Position numbers and translations under genes: made by a program. 16,962 nt of DNA from Verrucomicrobiota bacterium (lineage in GTDB: Bacteria > Verrucomicrobiota > Verrucomicrobiia > Opitutales > Opitutaceae). The notes below the pieces were generated by a model. It saw only the letters and a list, made by a program, of their open reading frames with translations, searched no databases and was not told where the DNA came from. This document shows positions 1 to 6,733 of the stretch, piece by piece. Position 1 is the stretch's first letter. Each line of letters begins with the position of its first letter. The stretch covers positions 1 through 16,962 of the forward strand of contig JAURJO010000091.1 in NCBI GenBank assembly GCA_030832235.1, given 5' to 3'.

Positions 1-582
1 CCGTTCGCCGCGATCTTCAACGGCATAACGAACACGAGGTTGGCGCAGCAGCTTCACATGGTGGCCCGCCTGATCAACGCACAGGCCCAGCTTGGCCTCA
101 CGCGGCAGATCTTCTTCGTTCGCATCGGCGGGTTCGATCTCCACGACAACCAAGTCACCTTGGGCAACACCACGAGCGGGGCGCACAGCACGCTGATCGG
201 TGACATCAGCCGCTCGCTCGGGGCGTTCTACCGCGCCCTTTCGCAGATCAATGCCGAGAACCAAGTGACAACCTTCACCGGCTCGGACTTCGGCCGCACC
301 TACAATACCAACGGCGACGGCTCCGACCACGGCTGGGGCAGCCATCATCTCGTGCTAGGCGGGGCGGTGCGCGGCGGGGCGATGTACGGCCAGATGCCGG
401 AGCTGCGGCTCGGCGGCCCAAGCGACAGCGGCGCACGCGGCACGTGGATTCCCACGACAAGTGTCGACGAGTACGCCGCGACGCTCGCCCGTTGGTTCGG
501 CGTCAGCGCCACCAACATCCCGGTGATCCTGCCCAACATCGGCCGCTTCCCCAAATCCGACCTCGGGTTCATGTCCGCCTGA
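1..582 (+). CDS. DUF1501 domain protein, C-terminal part (5' truncated by window edge)
   Basis: The reading frame is open from base 1, so the true start lies outside the window and about 193 C-terminal residues are visible. Seen motifs fit the C-terminal half of the DUF1501 family: an FVRIGGFDLHDNQ segment, SDFGRT, then NGDGSDHGWGSHH followed by LVLGGAVRGGAMYGQ. DUF1501 proteins are distantly related to the alkaline-phosphatase/sulfatase fold, usually carry a Tat signal, and are abundant in Verrucomicrobia and Planctomycetes, often beside a DUF1800 gene. That partner would lie upstream, out of view. The biochemical role is unknown. The stop is followed by 166 bases with no clear promoter before the next gene. 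Confidence 0.88.
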   Translation, partial: PFAAIFNGITNTRLAQQLHMVARLINAQAQLGLTRQIFFVRIGGFDLHDNQVTLGNTTSGAHSTLIGDISRSLGAFYRALSQINAENQVTTFTGSDFGRTYNTNGDGSDHGWGSHHLVLGGAVRGGAMYGQMPELRLGGPSDSGARGTWIPTTSVDEYAATLARWFGVSATNIPVILPNIGRFPKSDLGFMSA

Positions 583-748
583 GCGGTGCACCGGCGCGAC
601 CCCGCCCGCGCACATTCGCCGCGGAAACGGCGCTCCCTCCGCGCCCGCTTTGCCGGTTGCGGTAACTTTTGTCCGCACCTGACGACCCGTCCGGTGTCTA
701 TTCTCCCGTTGCCTGCGGGCAGAAGCCGACCTCATTTCCGCCATCTCC

Positions 749-1921
749 ATGCTTTCCACGCAGAACGCCCTCTTCCCCGCACGAATCCGGTCCGCCCTGC
801 TCGCTTGCCTCCTGGCTTCGCAGACCGCCCGCATCGCGAGAGCGGAGGACGCGATCCGCTACAAATTCCAGGATTACGCGGAAATGGGCGGTCGCGTCGC
901 CGTGAAGGTCCACGGCGTCGCGATCGAGAAATCCCTAGGCACCGCCGATCAGCTCAAAGTCGACGGCGTGATCGACGCCATCGCCGGCGCCACCCCGACC
1001 GGACAACCGGCGCCCGCCGGCAGCGATCAGGTGCCCTTGTCGTCTCTCACCGAGCGCCGGAAGGCATGGAACGCGGTTTACTCGCACCAGTTCGACGGGG
1101 TGAACGTGGCGGTGGGCGCGGGCAACAGCCGGGAAAGCGACTACGTATCTGATGGCTGGTCGCTTAACACCCTCACCGACTTCAACCAGAAGAATACCAC
1201 CTTGCTGCTCGGAATCGCCGGAACGGCTGATGACGTGCGCGTGTTCCACCAGAAGGGATGGGAGCGCAAGCGTTCGCTCGACCTGATCGCGGGCGTCACG
1301 CAGTTGCTCGATCCGCGGGCTTCGGTCACTGCCAACCTCACCTGGGGCCGTGCCACCGGCTATCTCGCCGATCCCTACAAGCTCGTGCAGAAGAACACCG
1401 AGGTGATCCCCGGCGTTTTCCTGCCGCTGACCTTCGCGGAAAACCGCCCCGCGGAACGCGAGAAGTGGATCGGTTTCCTCGGCTACAATCGCGCCTTCCC
1501 GGAAGCAAAAGGCACGATCGAACTCAGCTACCGGTTCTACCACGACAGCTACGATACCAACGCCCACACCATCGAGGCCGCGTGGTTCCAGCAGCTGGGC
1601 GAACGCTGGATCCTACGCCCGCTGGTGCGGTTCCACGACCAAGGCGCAGCGAGTTTTTATCACTACCGTCTCGACGGCACATCGGTCACGCCGCTCTCCG
1701 GACCGCCGAGACCGAACGGCCCGTTCTACTCCTCGGATTACCGTCTTTCGGCGCTGCAGACCTTTACCTACGGGGCGAAACTCGTCTGGGAGGCATCGGC
1801 ATCACTGCAGTTTGACGCCGCGTTCGAACGTTACGACATGCGGGGGACGGATCGGGTAACTCCACAAAGCGCCTATTGCCGCGCCAACATCGTCACGGTT
1901 GGCGCGCGCTTCGGCTGGTAA
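749..1921 (+). CDS. DUF3570 outer-membrane beta-barrel protein with candidate flavinylation motif
   Basis: 390 residues. The N-terminus has a basic then hydrophobic stretch (SALLACLLAS) and an A-R-A site near residue 32, consistent with Sec export. Family-typical segments follow: PLSSLTERRKAWNAVYSHQF (about 96-115) and GNSRESDYVSDGWSLNTLTD. The rest alternates aromatic and polar residues as in a beta-barrel and ends in GARFGW, an aromatic C-terminus as expected for BAM-inserted proteins. Residues 76-84 read DAIAGATPT, close to the ApbE acceptor consensus Dxx(S/T)GAT, with Ala in place of Ser/Thr; Thr82 is the likely FMN site. Published flavinylation surveys, as I recall, report DUF3570 as an ApbE-modified family. 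The ApbE gene follows directly, in the same frame after the TAA. The role is probably envelope electron transfer; substrate unknown. Confidence 0.85.
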   Translation: MLSTQNALFPARIRSALLACLLASQTARIARAEDAIRYKFQDYAEMGGRVAVKVHGVAIEKSLGTADQLKVDGVIDAIAGATPTGQPAPAGSDQVPLSSLTERRKAWNAVYSHQFDGVNVAVGAGNSRESDYVSDGWSLNTLTDFNQKNTTLLLGIAGTADDVRVFHQKGWERKRSLDLIAGVTQLLDPRASVTANLTWGRATGYLADPYKLVQKNTEVIPGVFLPLTFAENRPAEREKWIGFLGYNRAFPEAKGTIELSYRFYHDSYDTNAHTIEAAWFQQLGERWILRPLVRFHDQGAASFYHYRLDGTSVTPLSGPPRPNGPFYSSDYRLSALQTFTYGAKLVWEASASLQFDAAFERYDMRGTDRVTPQSAYCRANIVTVGARFGW

Positions 1922-1986
1922 GAATCTCAAGGGACTTCCGTGGCCTATATCGCTCCGTCTCACCGAGCTCCTCCGCCCGCCCCGGC

Positions 1987-1992
1987 GGGAGG
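1987..1992 (+). promoter_or_regulatory. Shine-Dalgarno for the apbE-like gene
   Basis: GGGAGG ends 10 bases before the ATG at 2003. It favours that start over the in-frame GTG at 1940, whose extra 21 residues are Pro/Ala-rich and resemble neither a signal peptide nor the family. Confidence 0.5.
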
Positions 1993-2002
1993 TCCCGCAA
2001 CA

Positions 2003-2929
2003 ATGCCCCTGCGTCGGCTTTCGTTCAAAGCGCTCGGGACGAATTGCGAGGTGCAGTACGCGGCCCCGGGCGGCGCGACCCAGGCGGAAGGATTCGAGCG
2101 GGCGGTCACCGCGTGGGTGATGGGCTTCGAAGCGAAGTATTCGCGCTTCCGCCCTGATTCCCTGCTCAGCCAGATCAACGCTGCTGCCGGCCGGGAGTGG
2201 GTGCCGGTGGACGCGGAGATGGAGGCGTTTTTCAAACTCTGCGACACGCTGTATTTCATGACGCAGGGCGTGCTCGATCCCACCGCGCTGCCGCTGATTC
2301 GGCTGTGGAATTACCGCGCGGAAGACCCGCGGCTGCCCTCCGATACCGAGGTGGAATCCGCACGACGCCTGGTTGGATGGAAAAAAGTGCAGCGCGCCCC
2401 CGGGAAGGTGTTTCTGCCGGAGCCGGGCATGGCCCTGGATTTCGGCGGCTTCGGCAAGGAGTACGCGGTCGACATGGCCGCGCAGATCGCCGTGCAGCAC
2501 GGGATCACAAGCGCGCTCGTGGATTTCGGGCATGACCTGAAAGCGGCAGGACAGCCCCCGGATCGGCCGGCGTGGCACATCGGACTTGAGGATCCCCATC
2601 GACCGGGAAGCACGGCGGGAAGCATCGCGGTGATCGGCAAAGGCGTGGCTTCATCTGGCGACTATATCCGACGCATCGTGATCAACGGCCGCCGCTACGG
2701 CCACATCGTGGACCCCCGAAGCGGAAGACCTATCGCGAACGGCTGCCTGCAAGCCACGGTCATCACCGGCAGTTGCCTGCAGGCAGGCGCGCTTTCCACG
2801 ACGGCCTTCGTACTCGGCGTGCCCAAGGGCATCGAGTTCATCCAATCGTTTCCCGGGGCCGAAGGGCTGATCGTGACGGATAACGCCCGCGCCCAGACCC
2901 GGGGATTTTTCCAATATGTCGTCTCCTGA
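2003..2929 (+). CDS. apbE: FAD:protein FMN transferase (ApbE family)
   Basis: 308 residues from the preferred ATG. ApbE enzymes move FMN from FAD to a Thr/Ser of a target protein, using Mg2+. Family motifs seen in order: KALGTNCEV (9-17), ALDFGGFGKEYAVD (144-157), LVDFGHDLKAAG (172-183), GVASSGDY (214-221), HIVDPRSGRP (234-243) and AGALSTTAFVLG (261-272). In characterised ApbE/Ftp enzymes the last motif has Asp as an Mg2+ ligand, in the pattern D-x-x-x-T. Here that Asp is Gly262 while Thr266 is kept. No signal peptide or lipobox precedes the domain from either possible start, although many ApbEs are periplasmic. Position between DUF3570 and a thioredoxin gene suggests the barrel as substrate. 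The next gene overlaps its end by 14 bases, which indicates co-transcription. Confidence 0.87.
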   Translation: MPLRRLSFKALGTNCEVQYAAPGGATQAEGFERAVTAWVMGFEAKYSRFRPDSLLSQINAAAGREWVPVDAEMEAFFKLCDTLYFMTQGVLDPTALPLIRLWNYRAEDPRLPSDTEVESARRLVGWKKVQRAPGKVFLPEPGMALDFGGFGKEYAVDMAAQIAVQHGITSALVDFGHDLKAAGQPPDRPAWHIGLEDPHRPGSTAGSIAVIGKGVASSGDYIRRIVINGRRYGHIVDPRSGRPIANGCLQATVITGSCLQAGALSTTAFVLGVPKGIEFIQSFPGAEGLIVTDNARAQTRGFFQYVVS

Positions 2930-3455
2930 TACACCAAACACCCGACGGAGCGGGCATCCCCTGCTCCTGGTTTGCCTAGGATTCGTCCTGGCGACGTTCA
3001 CCCGTGGGGCCGTGAAGGAAGGGGAGGCATTTCCGAAGCTGGAACCGGCAGATCTTAAGGTGCTGACCGGCAGCGCCTTCCCGGAGACGAAAGGCAAAGT
3101 CGTGCTGGTGGACTTTTGGGCGTCCTGGTGTGCGCCGTGCAAAGCGTCGTTCCCGATACTGGCCAAGTTGAACCGCGAACTGGGCCCCAAGGGCTTCGTC
3201 GTGGTGGCGGTGGGAATCGACGAGAAGCCCGCGGCGGCGGACGCGTTCGTGAAGAAGCTGAACCCGGATTTTCCCACGCTTCACGATCACGCCCAGCGTC
3301 TGGTGCGGCGGGTGGAGGTACCGACGATGCCGACGAGTTTCCTGCTCGGTCGCGACGGCCAGGTGCGCTTCATCCACCGCGGATTCCACGGGGATCGTAC
3401 CGAGGCTGAGCTCCGACGGCAAATCGCCGAACTCCTTGCTCAGCCGACGCCCTGA
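2916..3455 (+). CDS. TlpA/ResA-like envelope thioredoxin
   Basis: 179 residues. A basic N-terminus is followed by a hydrophobic stretch at about 15-28 (PLLLVCLGFVLATF) that fits a signal peptide or membrane anchor. The thioredoxin domain has VVLVDFWASWCAPCK with the redox-active pair Cys72 and Cys75, and a cis-proline motif VPTMPT with Pro139, as in the TlpA/ResA/AhpC-TSA group. Such proteins reduce disulfides in the periplasm, in cytochrome maturation or for dedicated partners. Start is the ATG at 2916, inside the end of the ApbE gene. No cytochrome c maturation genes are present, so a dedicated partner in this block is more likely. The candidates are the Cys-rich tail of the DUF4266 lipoprotein or the DUF3570 barrel; this is inference. 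Confidence 0.86.
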   Translation: MSSPDTPNTRRSGHPLLLVCLGFVLATFTRGAVKEGEAFPKLEPADLKVLTGSAFPETKGKVVLVDFWASWCAPCKASFPILAKLNRELGPKGFVVVAVGIDEKPAAADAFVKKLNPDFPTLHDHAQRLVRRVEVPTMPTSFLLGRDGQVRFIHRGFHGDRTEAELRRQIAELLAQPTP

Positions 3456-3491
3456 CGAATCTACCCGATCATATTTAAACTATTCTTTATC

Positions 3492-3731
3492 ATGCGTTTT
3501 AAAAATCTATTCCAACTTCTCGGACTGGTGGCATCAGGGCTGTCCTTTTCGGGCTGCACGAGCACCGATCTGGTGCGGGCAAAACCTTGGGAGAGAGGAA
3601 CATTCACGACCTATTCGATGCGTCCCGATCGCGATCCCGTGCACACAATGATGATGGAGCACACCTACTTTTCGCGGGAGATCGCTTCTGGTGGCCGGGG
3701 AGTCGGTGGTAGCGGATGTGGATGTAATTGA
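3492..3731 (+). CDS. DUF4266 small lipoprotein with Gly/Cys-rich tail
   Basis: 79 residues. Residues 1-21 form a lipoprotein signal ending in FSGC with Cys22 as the likely lipidated residue; Phe at -3 is a little unusual. Thr at +2 would not retain it in the inner membrane. The mature part has the DUF4266 hallmarks: VRAKPWERGTF near residues 28-38, an HTYFSREIASGG segment, and a C-terminus GGRGVGGSGCGCN with Cys76 and Cys78. Its function is unknown. DUF4266 genes recur beside DUF3570, ApbE and thioredoxin genes, usually upstream of the barrel; here it is last. The 36-base gap before it and its first codons are AT-rich compared with neighbours, and no Shine-Dalgarno is visible. It could have its own promoter, but no convincing -35/-10 pair was found. 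Confidence 0.82.
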   Translation: MRFKNLFQLLGLVASGLSFSGCTSTDLVRAKPWERGTFTTYSMRPDRDPVHTMMMEHTYFSREIASGGRGVGGSGCGCN

Positions 3732-3840
3732 TTTAGCTACTTATAACTTGCTCTAAAAGCATTGCCGCCTCGCACCCTGTCGCAGGGAGCAGCAACCGCG
3801 GCGGCTGTATCACCTGCGTTTCGCTGGGGAGTTCCGCTAG

Positions 3841-3894
3841 CGGCGCGAATCCGCGCCGACCCCCTCTTCCTCTTGCTTTCCCTTATTCTTTCCC
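3841..3894 (+). terminator. Terminator-like hairpin with pyrimidine-rich tail
   Basis: A perfect 7-bp stem CGGCGCG (3841-3847) and CGCGCCG (3852-3858) with loop AATC is followed by an almost uninterrupted C/T tract to 3894. The tract is mixed C and T rather than pure T, so intrinsic termination is plausible but not certain. It would end the DUF3570-DUF4266 transcript. Confidence 0.4.
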
Positions 3895-4026
3895 AGTGCA
3901 ACGCTGGCATACCGCCTCCGGAGATTAATCCCTCGTCGCAGGAAAATTAGGTCGGCTGCACCCGCGGCGTGGAGGCGACTAAAAACTCGCGATGCCCGCA
4001 AACGGGAGGCACATACTTCCCAGCGA

Positions 4027-4066
4027 AACAAGACCATGGACGCGCGGCCGGGAGTCCGGCGTCTGT
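4027..4066 (+). promoter_or_regulatory. Possible structured 5' leader element of the pyrophosphatase gene
   Basis: An outer helix can form between ACAAGAC (4028-4034, one bulged A) and GTCTGT (4061-4066). It encloses a perfect GCCGG/CCGGC hairpin with a GAGT loop (4047-4060). It lies about 35 bases before the ATG of a gene without a Shine-Dalgarno. This may be a regulatory RNA fold, but I could not match it to a known riboswitch consensus from memory. Confidence 0.25.
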
Positions 4067-4099
4067 AACTTCATCAACCCCCAAGCTCCCAAACCCTAA

Positions 4100-6529
4100 A
4101 TGATCGCAAAGCTACTGAACCTCCGGGCTGCTCCCCTGCTGCTTGCGGCCCTCGCCACCGGCGCTCGCGGAAGCGAAGCCGACATCAGGATCCCCGACCT
4201 CACCAAGGTCACCTTCGACGGTCTCGGCGGCATGAGTGGAATCACCCTCATGTACGCCGGAATCGTGTTCTGCATCATCGGCGCGATCTTCGGCCTGATC
4301 CAGTACCAGCAGACGAAGGCCCTGCCGGTGCACAAGTCGATGGCCAGCGTCTCCAACACCATCTGGGAGACCTGCAAGACCTACCTCTTCACGCAGGGGA
4401 AATTCCTCGGCATCCTGTGGGTCCTCATCGCGGCGTGCATGGTCTACTACTTCGGGTTCCTATCCCACATGGGGCCCGGGCACGTCCTCGTGATCCTACT
4501 GGCCTCGGTGCTTGGCATCATCGGCAGCTACGGCGTGGCGTGGTTCGGCATCCGCATCAACACGGTCGCCAACTCCCGCGCCGCCTTCTCGGCGCTCCAG
4601 GGCAACGCCTTGGCAACCCTCGGCATCCCGCTGCGCTCCGGCATGAGCGTGGGACTGCTCCTCGTCTGCGTGGAGCTGTTCTTCATGATCTGCATCCTGA
4701 TTTTCCTGCCCAACGATCTCGTCGGGCCGTGTTTCATCGGATTCGCGATCGGCGAGTCGCTCGGCGCCTCCGTGCTCCGCATCTGCGGCGGCATCTTCAC
4801 GAAGATCGCCGATATCGGCTCGGACCTCATGAAGATCGTCTTCAAGCTGCCGGAGGATGACCCGAAGAACCCCGGTGTGATCGCCGACTGCACCGGCGAC
4901 AACGCGGGCGACAGCGTCGGGCCCACGGCCGACGGCTTCGAGACCTACGGCGTAACCGGCGTGGCGCTCATCGCGTTTCTCGCCCTCGCCCTCGCCGCCA
5001 ACCCCGCCGTCTGCGCCATCCTCATCATCTGGCTGTTCGTGATGCGCGCGCTGATGATCGTGACCTCGCTGGTTTCATACTTCTTCAACCAGGGCCTGAG
5101 CCGCGCGAAATACGGCGCCGCAAAGGATTTCGACTACGAGGCCCCGCTCACGCACCTCGTCTGGATCACGTCCGCGGTATCGATCGCGATCACGTTTGCC
5201 GCCTCCTACTTCCTCCTGGCCCAGCAGAAGGGCATCCACCCAGGCCTCTGGTGGGTCCTCTCGGTCATCATCAGCTGCGGCACGATCGCCGGCGCGCTGA
5301 TCCCTGAGTTCACCAAGGTTTTCGTGAGCACGAACTCCGGCCACGTGAAGGAGGTCACGAATTGCTCCAAGCACGGCGGCGCGTCGCTCAACATCCTGTC
5401 TGGCTTCGTGGCCGGCAACTTCTCGGCCTTCTGGATGGGCCTCTGCATCATGGTGCTGATGTGGGTCTCGTACCACTTCTCGCAGAACCCCGCGCTGCTC
5501 TCGATCATGCCCGAGAAGTTCCTGTTCGCGGCGCCGATCTTCGCCTTCGGCCTCGTGGCGTTCGGCTTCCTCGGCATGGGCCCGGTGACCATCGCGGTCG
5601 ACAGCTACGGCCCCGTGACCGACAACGCGCAGTCGGTGTACGAGCTCTCCCAGATCGAGGGCCGCCCCGGTATCGCGGGTGAGATCGAGCGCGACTTCGG
5701 CTTCAAGCCCGATTTCGAAAACGCCAAGTACCAGCTCGAGAAAGGCGACGGCGCCGGTAACACGTTCAAGGCGACCGCCAAGCCCGTGCTCATCGGCACC
5801 GCGGTCGTCGGCGCGACCACGATGGTCTTCGGCATCATCATCCTCCTCGAGAACCTGTTCGGCCAGGTGATCCCCAAGCTCTCCATCGTGCAGCCTGAGA
5901 TCATCCTCGGTCTCATCATGGGCGGCAGCGTGATCTACTGGTTCACCGGCGCGTCCTGCCAGGCGGTCGTGACGGGCGCCTATCGGGCGGTCGTGTACAT
6001 CAAGGAGAACATGAAACTCGATGCCGCCACGGCGTCGGACAAGGACAGCAAGGAGGTCGTACGCATCTGCACGGAATACGCGCAGAAGGGCATGTGGAAC
6101 ATCTTCATCGTGGTGTTCTGCTTCTCGCTCGCGCTGCCGTTCTTCAACGCGTACTTCTTCATCGGATACCTGATCGGCATCGCGTTCTTCGGCCTCTTCC
6201 AGGCCATCTTCATGGCCAACGCCGGCGGCGCCTGGGACAACGCGAAGAAGATCGTGGAGGTCGAGCTGCGTCAGAAGGGCACCGACCTGCACGCCGCCAC
6301 CGTAGTGGGCGACACCGTCGGCGATCCGTTCAAGGACACGTCCTCGGTCGCGATGAACCCGGTGATCAAGTTCACCACCCTCTTCGGACTGCTCGCCGTG
6401 GAGATAGCGGTGACGATGAAGGACCAGGGCGTGAAGAACCTCATCGGCGGCTTCTTCTTCCTCGTCGCGCTGGTTTTTGTCTATCGCTCGTTCTACGCGA
6501 TGCGCATCCCGGCCGAATCCAAGGCCTGA
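4100..6529 (+). CDS. hppA: Membrane-bound ion-pumping pyrophosphatase, divergent K+-independent type
   Basis: 809 residues with about 16 membrane segments, preceded by a signal-like N-terminus (1-24). The enzyme splits pyrophosphate and drives H+ or Na+ across the inner membrane. Substrate and Mg2+ motifs are intact: DIGSDLMK (238-245), PEDDPKNP (251-258), GDNAGDSVG (266-274), AVDSYGPVTDNA (499-510), NAGGAWDNAKK (707-717) and GDTVGDPFKDT (738-747). The K+-dependence motif, canonically GNTTAA or GNTTKA, reads GNTFKATAK (553-561). Lys557 at the diagnostic site predicts K+ independence. The loop between the DNA motif and GNT is roughly 14 residues longer than in typical family members. These traits fit the published divergent, Na+-regulated H+-PPase clade better than canonical HppA; proton pumping is therefore more likely than Na+ pumping. 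An intrinsic terminator follows. Confidence 0.95.
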   Translation: MIAKLLNLRAAPLLLAALATGARGSEADIRIPDLTKVTFDGLGGMSGITLMYAGIVFCIIGAIFGLIQYQQTKALPVHKSMASVSNTIWETCKTYLFTQGKFLGILWVLIAACMVYYFGFLSHMGPGHVLVILLASVLGIIGSYGVAWFGIRINTVANSRAAFSALQGNALATLGIPLRSGMSVGLLLVCVELFFMICILIFLPNDLVGPCFIGFAIGESLGASVLRICGGIFTKIADIGSDLMKIVFKLPEDDPKNPGVIADCTGDNAGDSVGPTADGFETYGVTGVALIAFLALALAANPAVCAILIIWLFVMRALMIVTSLVSYFFNQGLSRAKYGAAKDFDYEAPLTHLVWITSAVSIAITFAASYFLLAQQKGIHPGLWWVLSVIISCGTIAGALIPEFTKVFVSTNSGHVKEVTNCSKHGGASLNILSGFVAGNFSAFWMGLCIMVLMWVSYHFSQNPALLSIMPEKFLFAAPIFAFGLVAFGFLGMGPVTIAVDSYGPVTDNAQSVYELSQIEGRPGIAGEIERDFGFKPDFENAKYQLEKGDGAGNTFKATAKPVLIGTAVVGATTMVFGIIILLENLFGQVIPKLSIVQPEIILGLIMGGSVIYWFTGASCQAVVTGAYRAVVYIKENMKLDAATASDKDSKEVVRICTEYAQKGMWNIFIVVFCFSLALPFFNAYFFIGYLIGIAFFGLFQAIFMANAGGAWDNAKKIVEVELRQKGTDLHAATVVGDTVGDPFKDTSSVAMNPVIKFTTLFGLLAVEIAVTMKDQGVKNLIGGFFFLVALVFVYRSFYAMRIPAESKA

Positions 6530-6543
6530 GCAACGAAGCCATC

Positions 6544-6577
6544 AAAAAAAGCCGGGCCCATTGGGCCCGGCTTTTTT
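6544..6577 (+). terminator. Strong intrinsic terminator after hppA
   Basis: A perfect 9-bp GC stem, GCCGGGCCC (6551-6559) and GGGCCCGGC (6563-6571), has a 3-base loop. It is flanked by seven A (6544-6550) and six T (6572-6577). The A tract makes it potentially bidirectional. It starts 15 bases after the hppA stop and separates hppA from the antiporter gene. Confidence 0.93.
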
Positions 6578-6662
6578 GTTGCACCGAATCTGACCAGGCG
6601 GAACCGCGGCCGTATCAACGGGGCATCGGGCAGAAGGAGGGCGTCGACCTTTAGGGAATTTC

Positions 6663-6681
6663 CCGAGGCGGGCGGCCTCGG
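6663..6681 (+). repeat. Perfect inverted repeat upstream of antiporter gene
   Basis: CCGAGGC (6663-6669) pairs with GCCTCGG (6675-6681) across a 5-base loop, 52 bases before the antiporter ATG. It could be a leader hairpin or an operator. GGGAA/TTCCC (6654-6664) abuts it. Confidence 0.4.
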
Positions 6682-6733
6682 CTACATCGCACGGCGGGGT
6701 TGACGCCGTCGCGCGCCGACGTTCCGTCCGCAG

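Larger units (their letters stand above)
3732..4099 (+). other. Long non-coding region with nested inverted repeats
   Basis: 368 bases with no credible gene. Perfect inverted repeats seen: GCCGCC 3764-3769 with GGCGGC 3800-3805, enclosing CCCTG 3775-3779 with CAGGG 3783-3787; the hairpin at 3841-3858; CCCG 3995-3998 with CGGG 4003-4006; and GCCGG 4047-4051 with CCGGC 4056-4060. The left part probably ends the redox-cluster transcript. The right part should be the promoter and 5' leader of the pyrophosphatase gene. No Shine-Dalgarno lies before its ATG. Confidence 0.6.

Noticed and set aside
1940..2002. N-terminal extension of the ApbE-like protein from GTG at 1940
   Set aside because: The extra residues are Pro/Ala-rich, give no signal peptide, and the ATG at 2003 has a better Shine-Dalgarno and fits the family start.
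3452..3480. Possible promoter before the DUF4266 gene (CTGACG, 17-base spacer, TTAAAC)
   Set aside because: The -10 matches the consensus at only three positions and the AT-rich local sequence gives many such partial matches.
3762..3950. 62-codon frame between the DUF4266 gene and hppA
   Set aside because: It covers the inverted repeats, lacks a ribosome binding site and family similarity, and its composition does not resemble coding sequence here.
5075..6292. Long minus-strand open frame of 405 codons opposite hppA
   Set aside because: It mirrors the high-GC codon pattern of hppA, its product is a low-complexity mix of Asp, Glu, His, Arg and Ala, and it matches no family.
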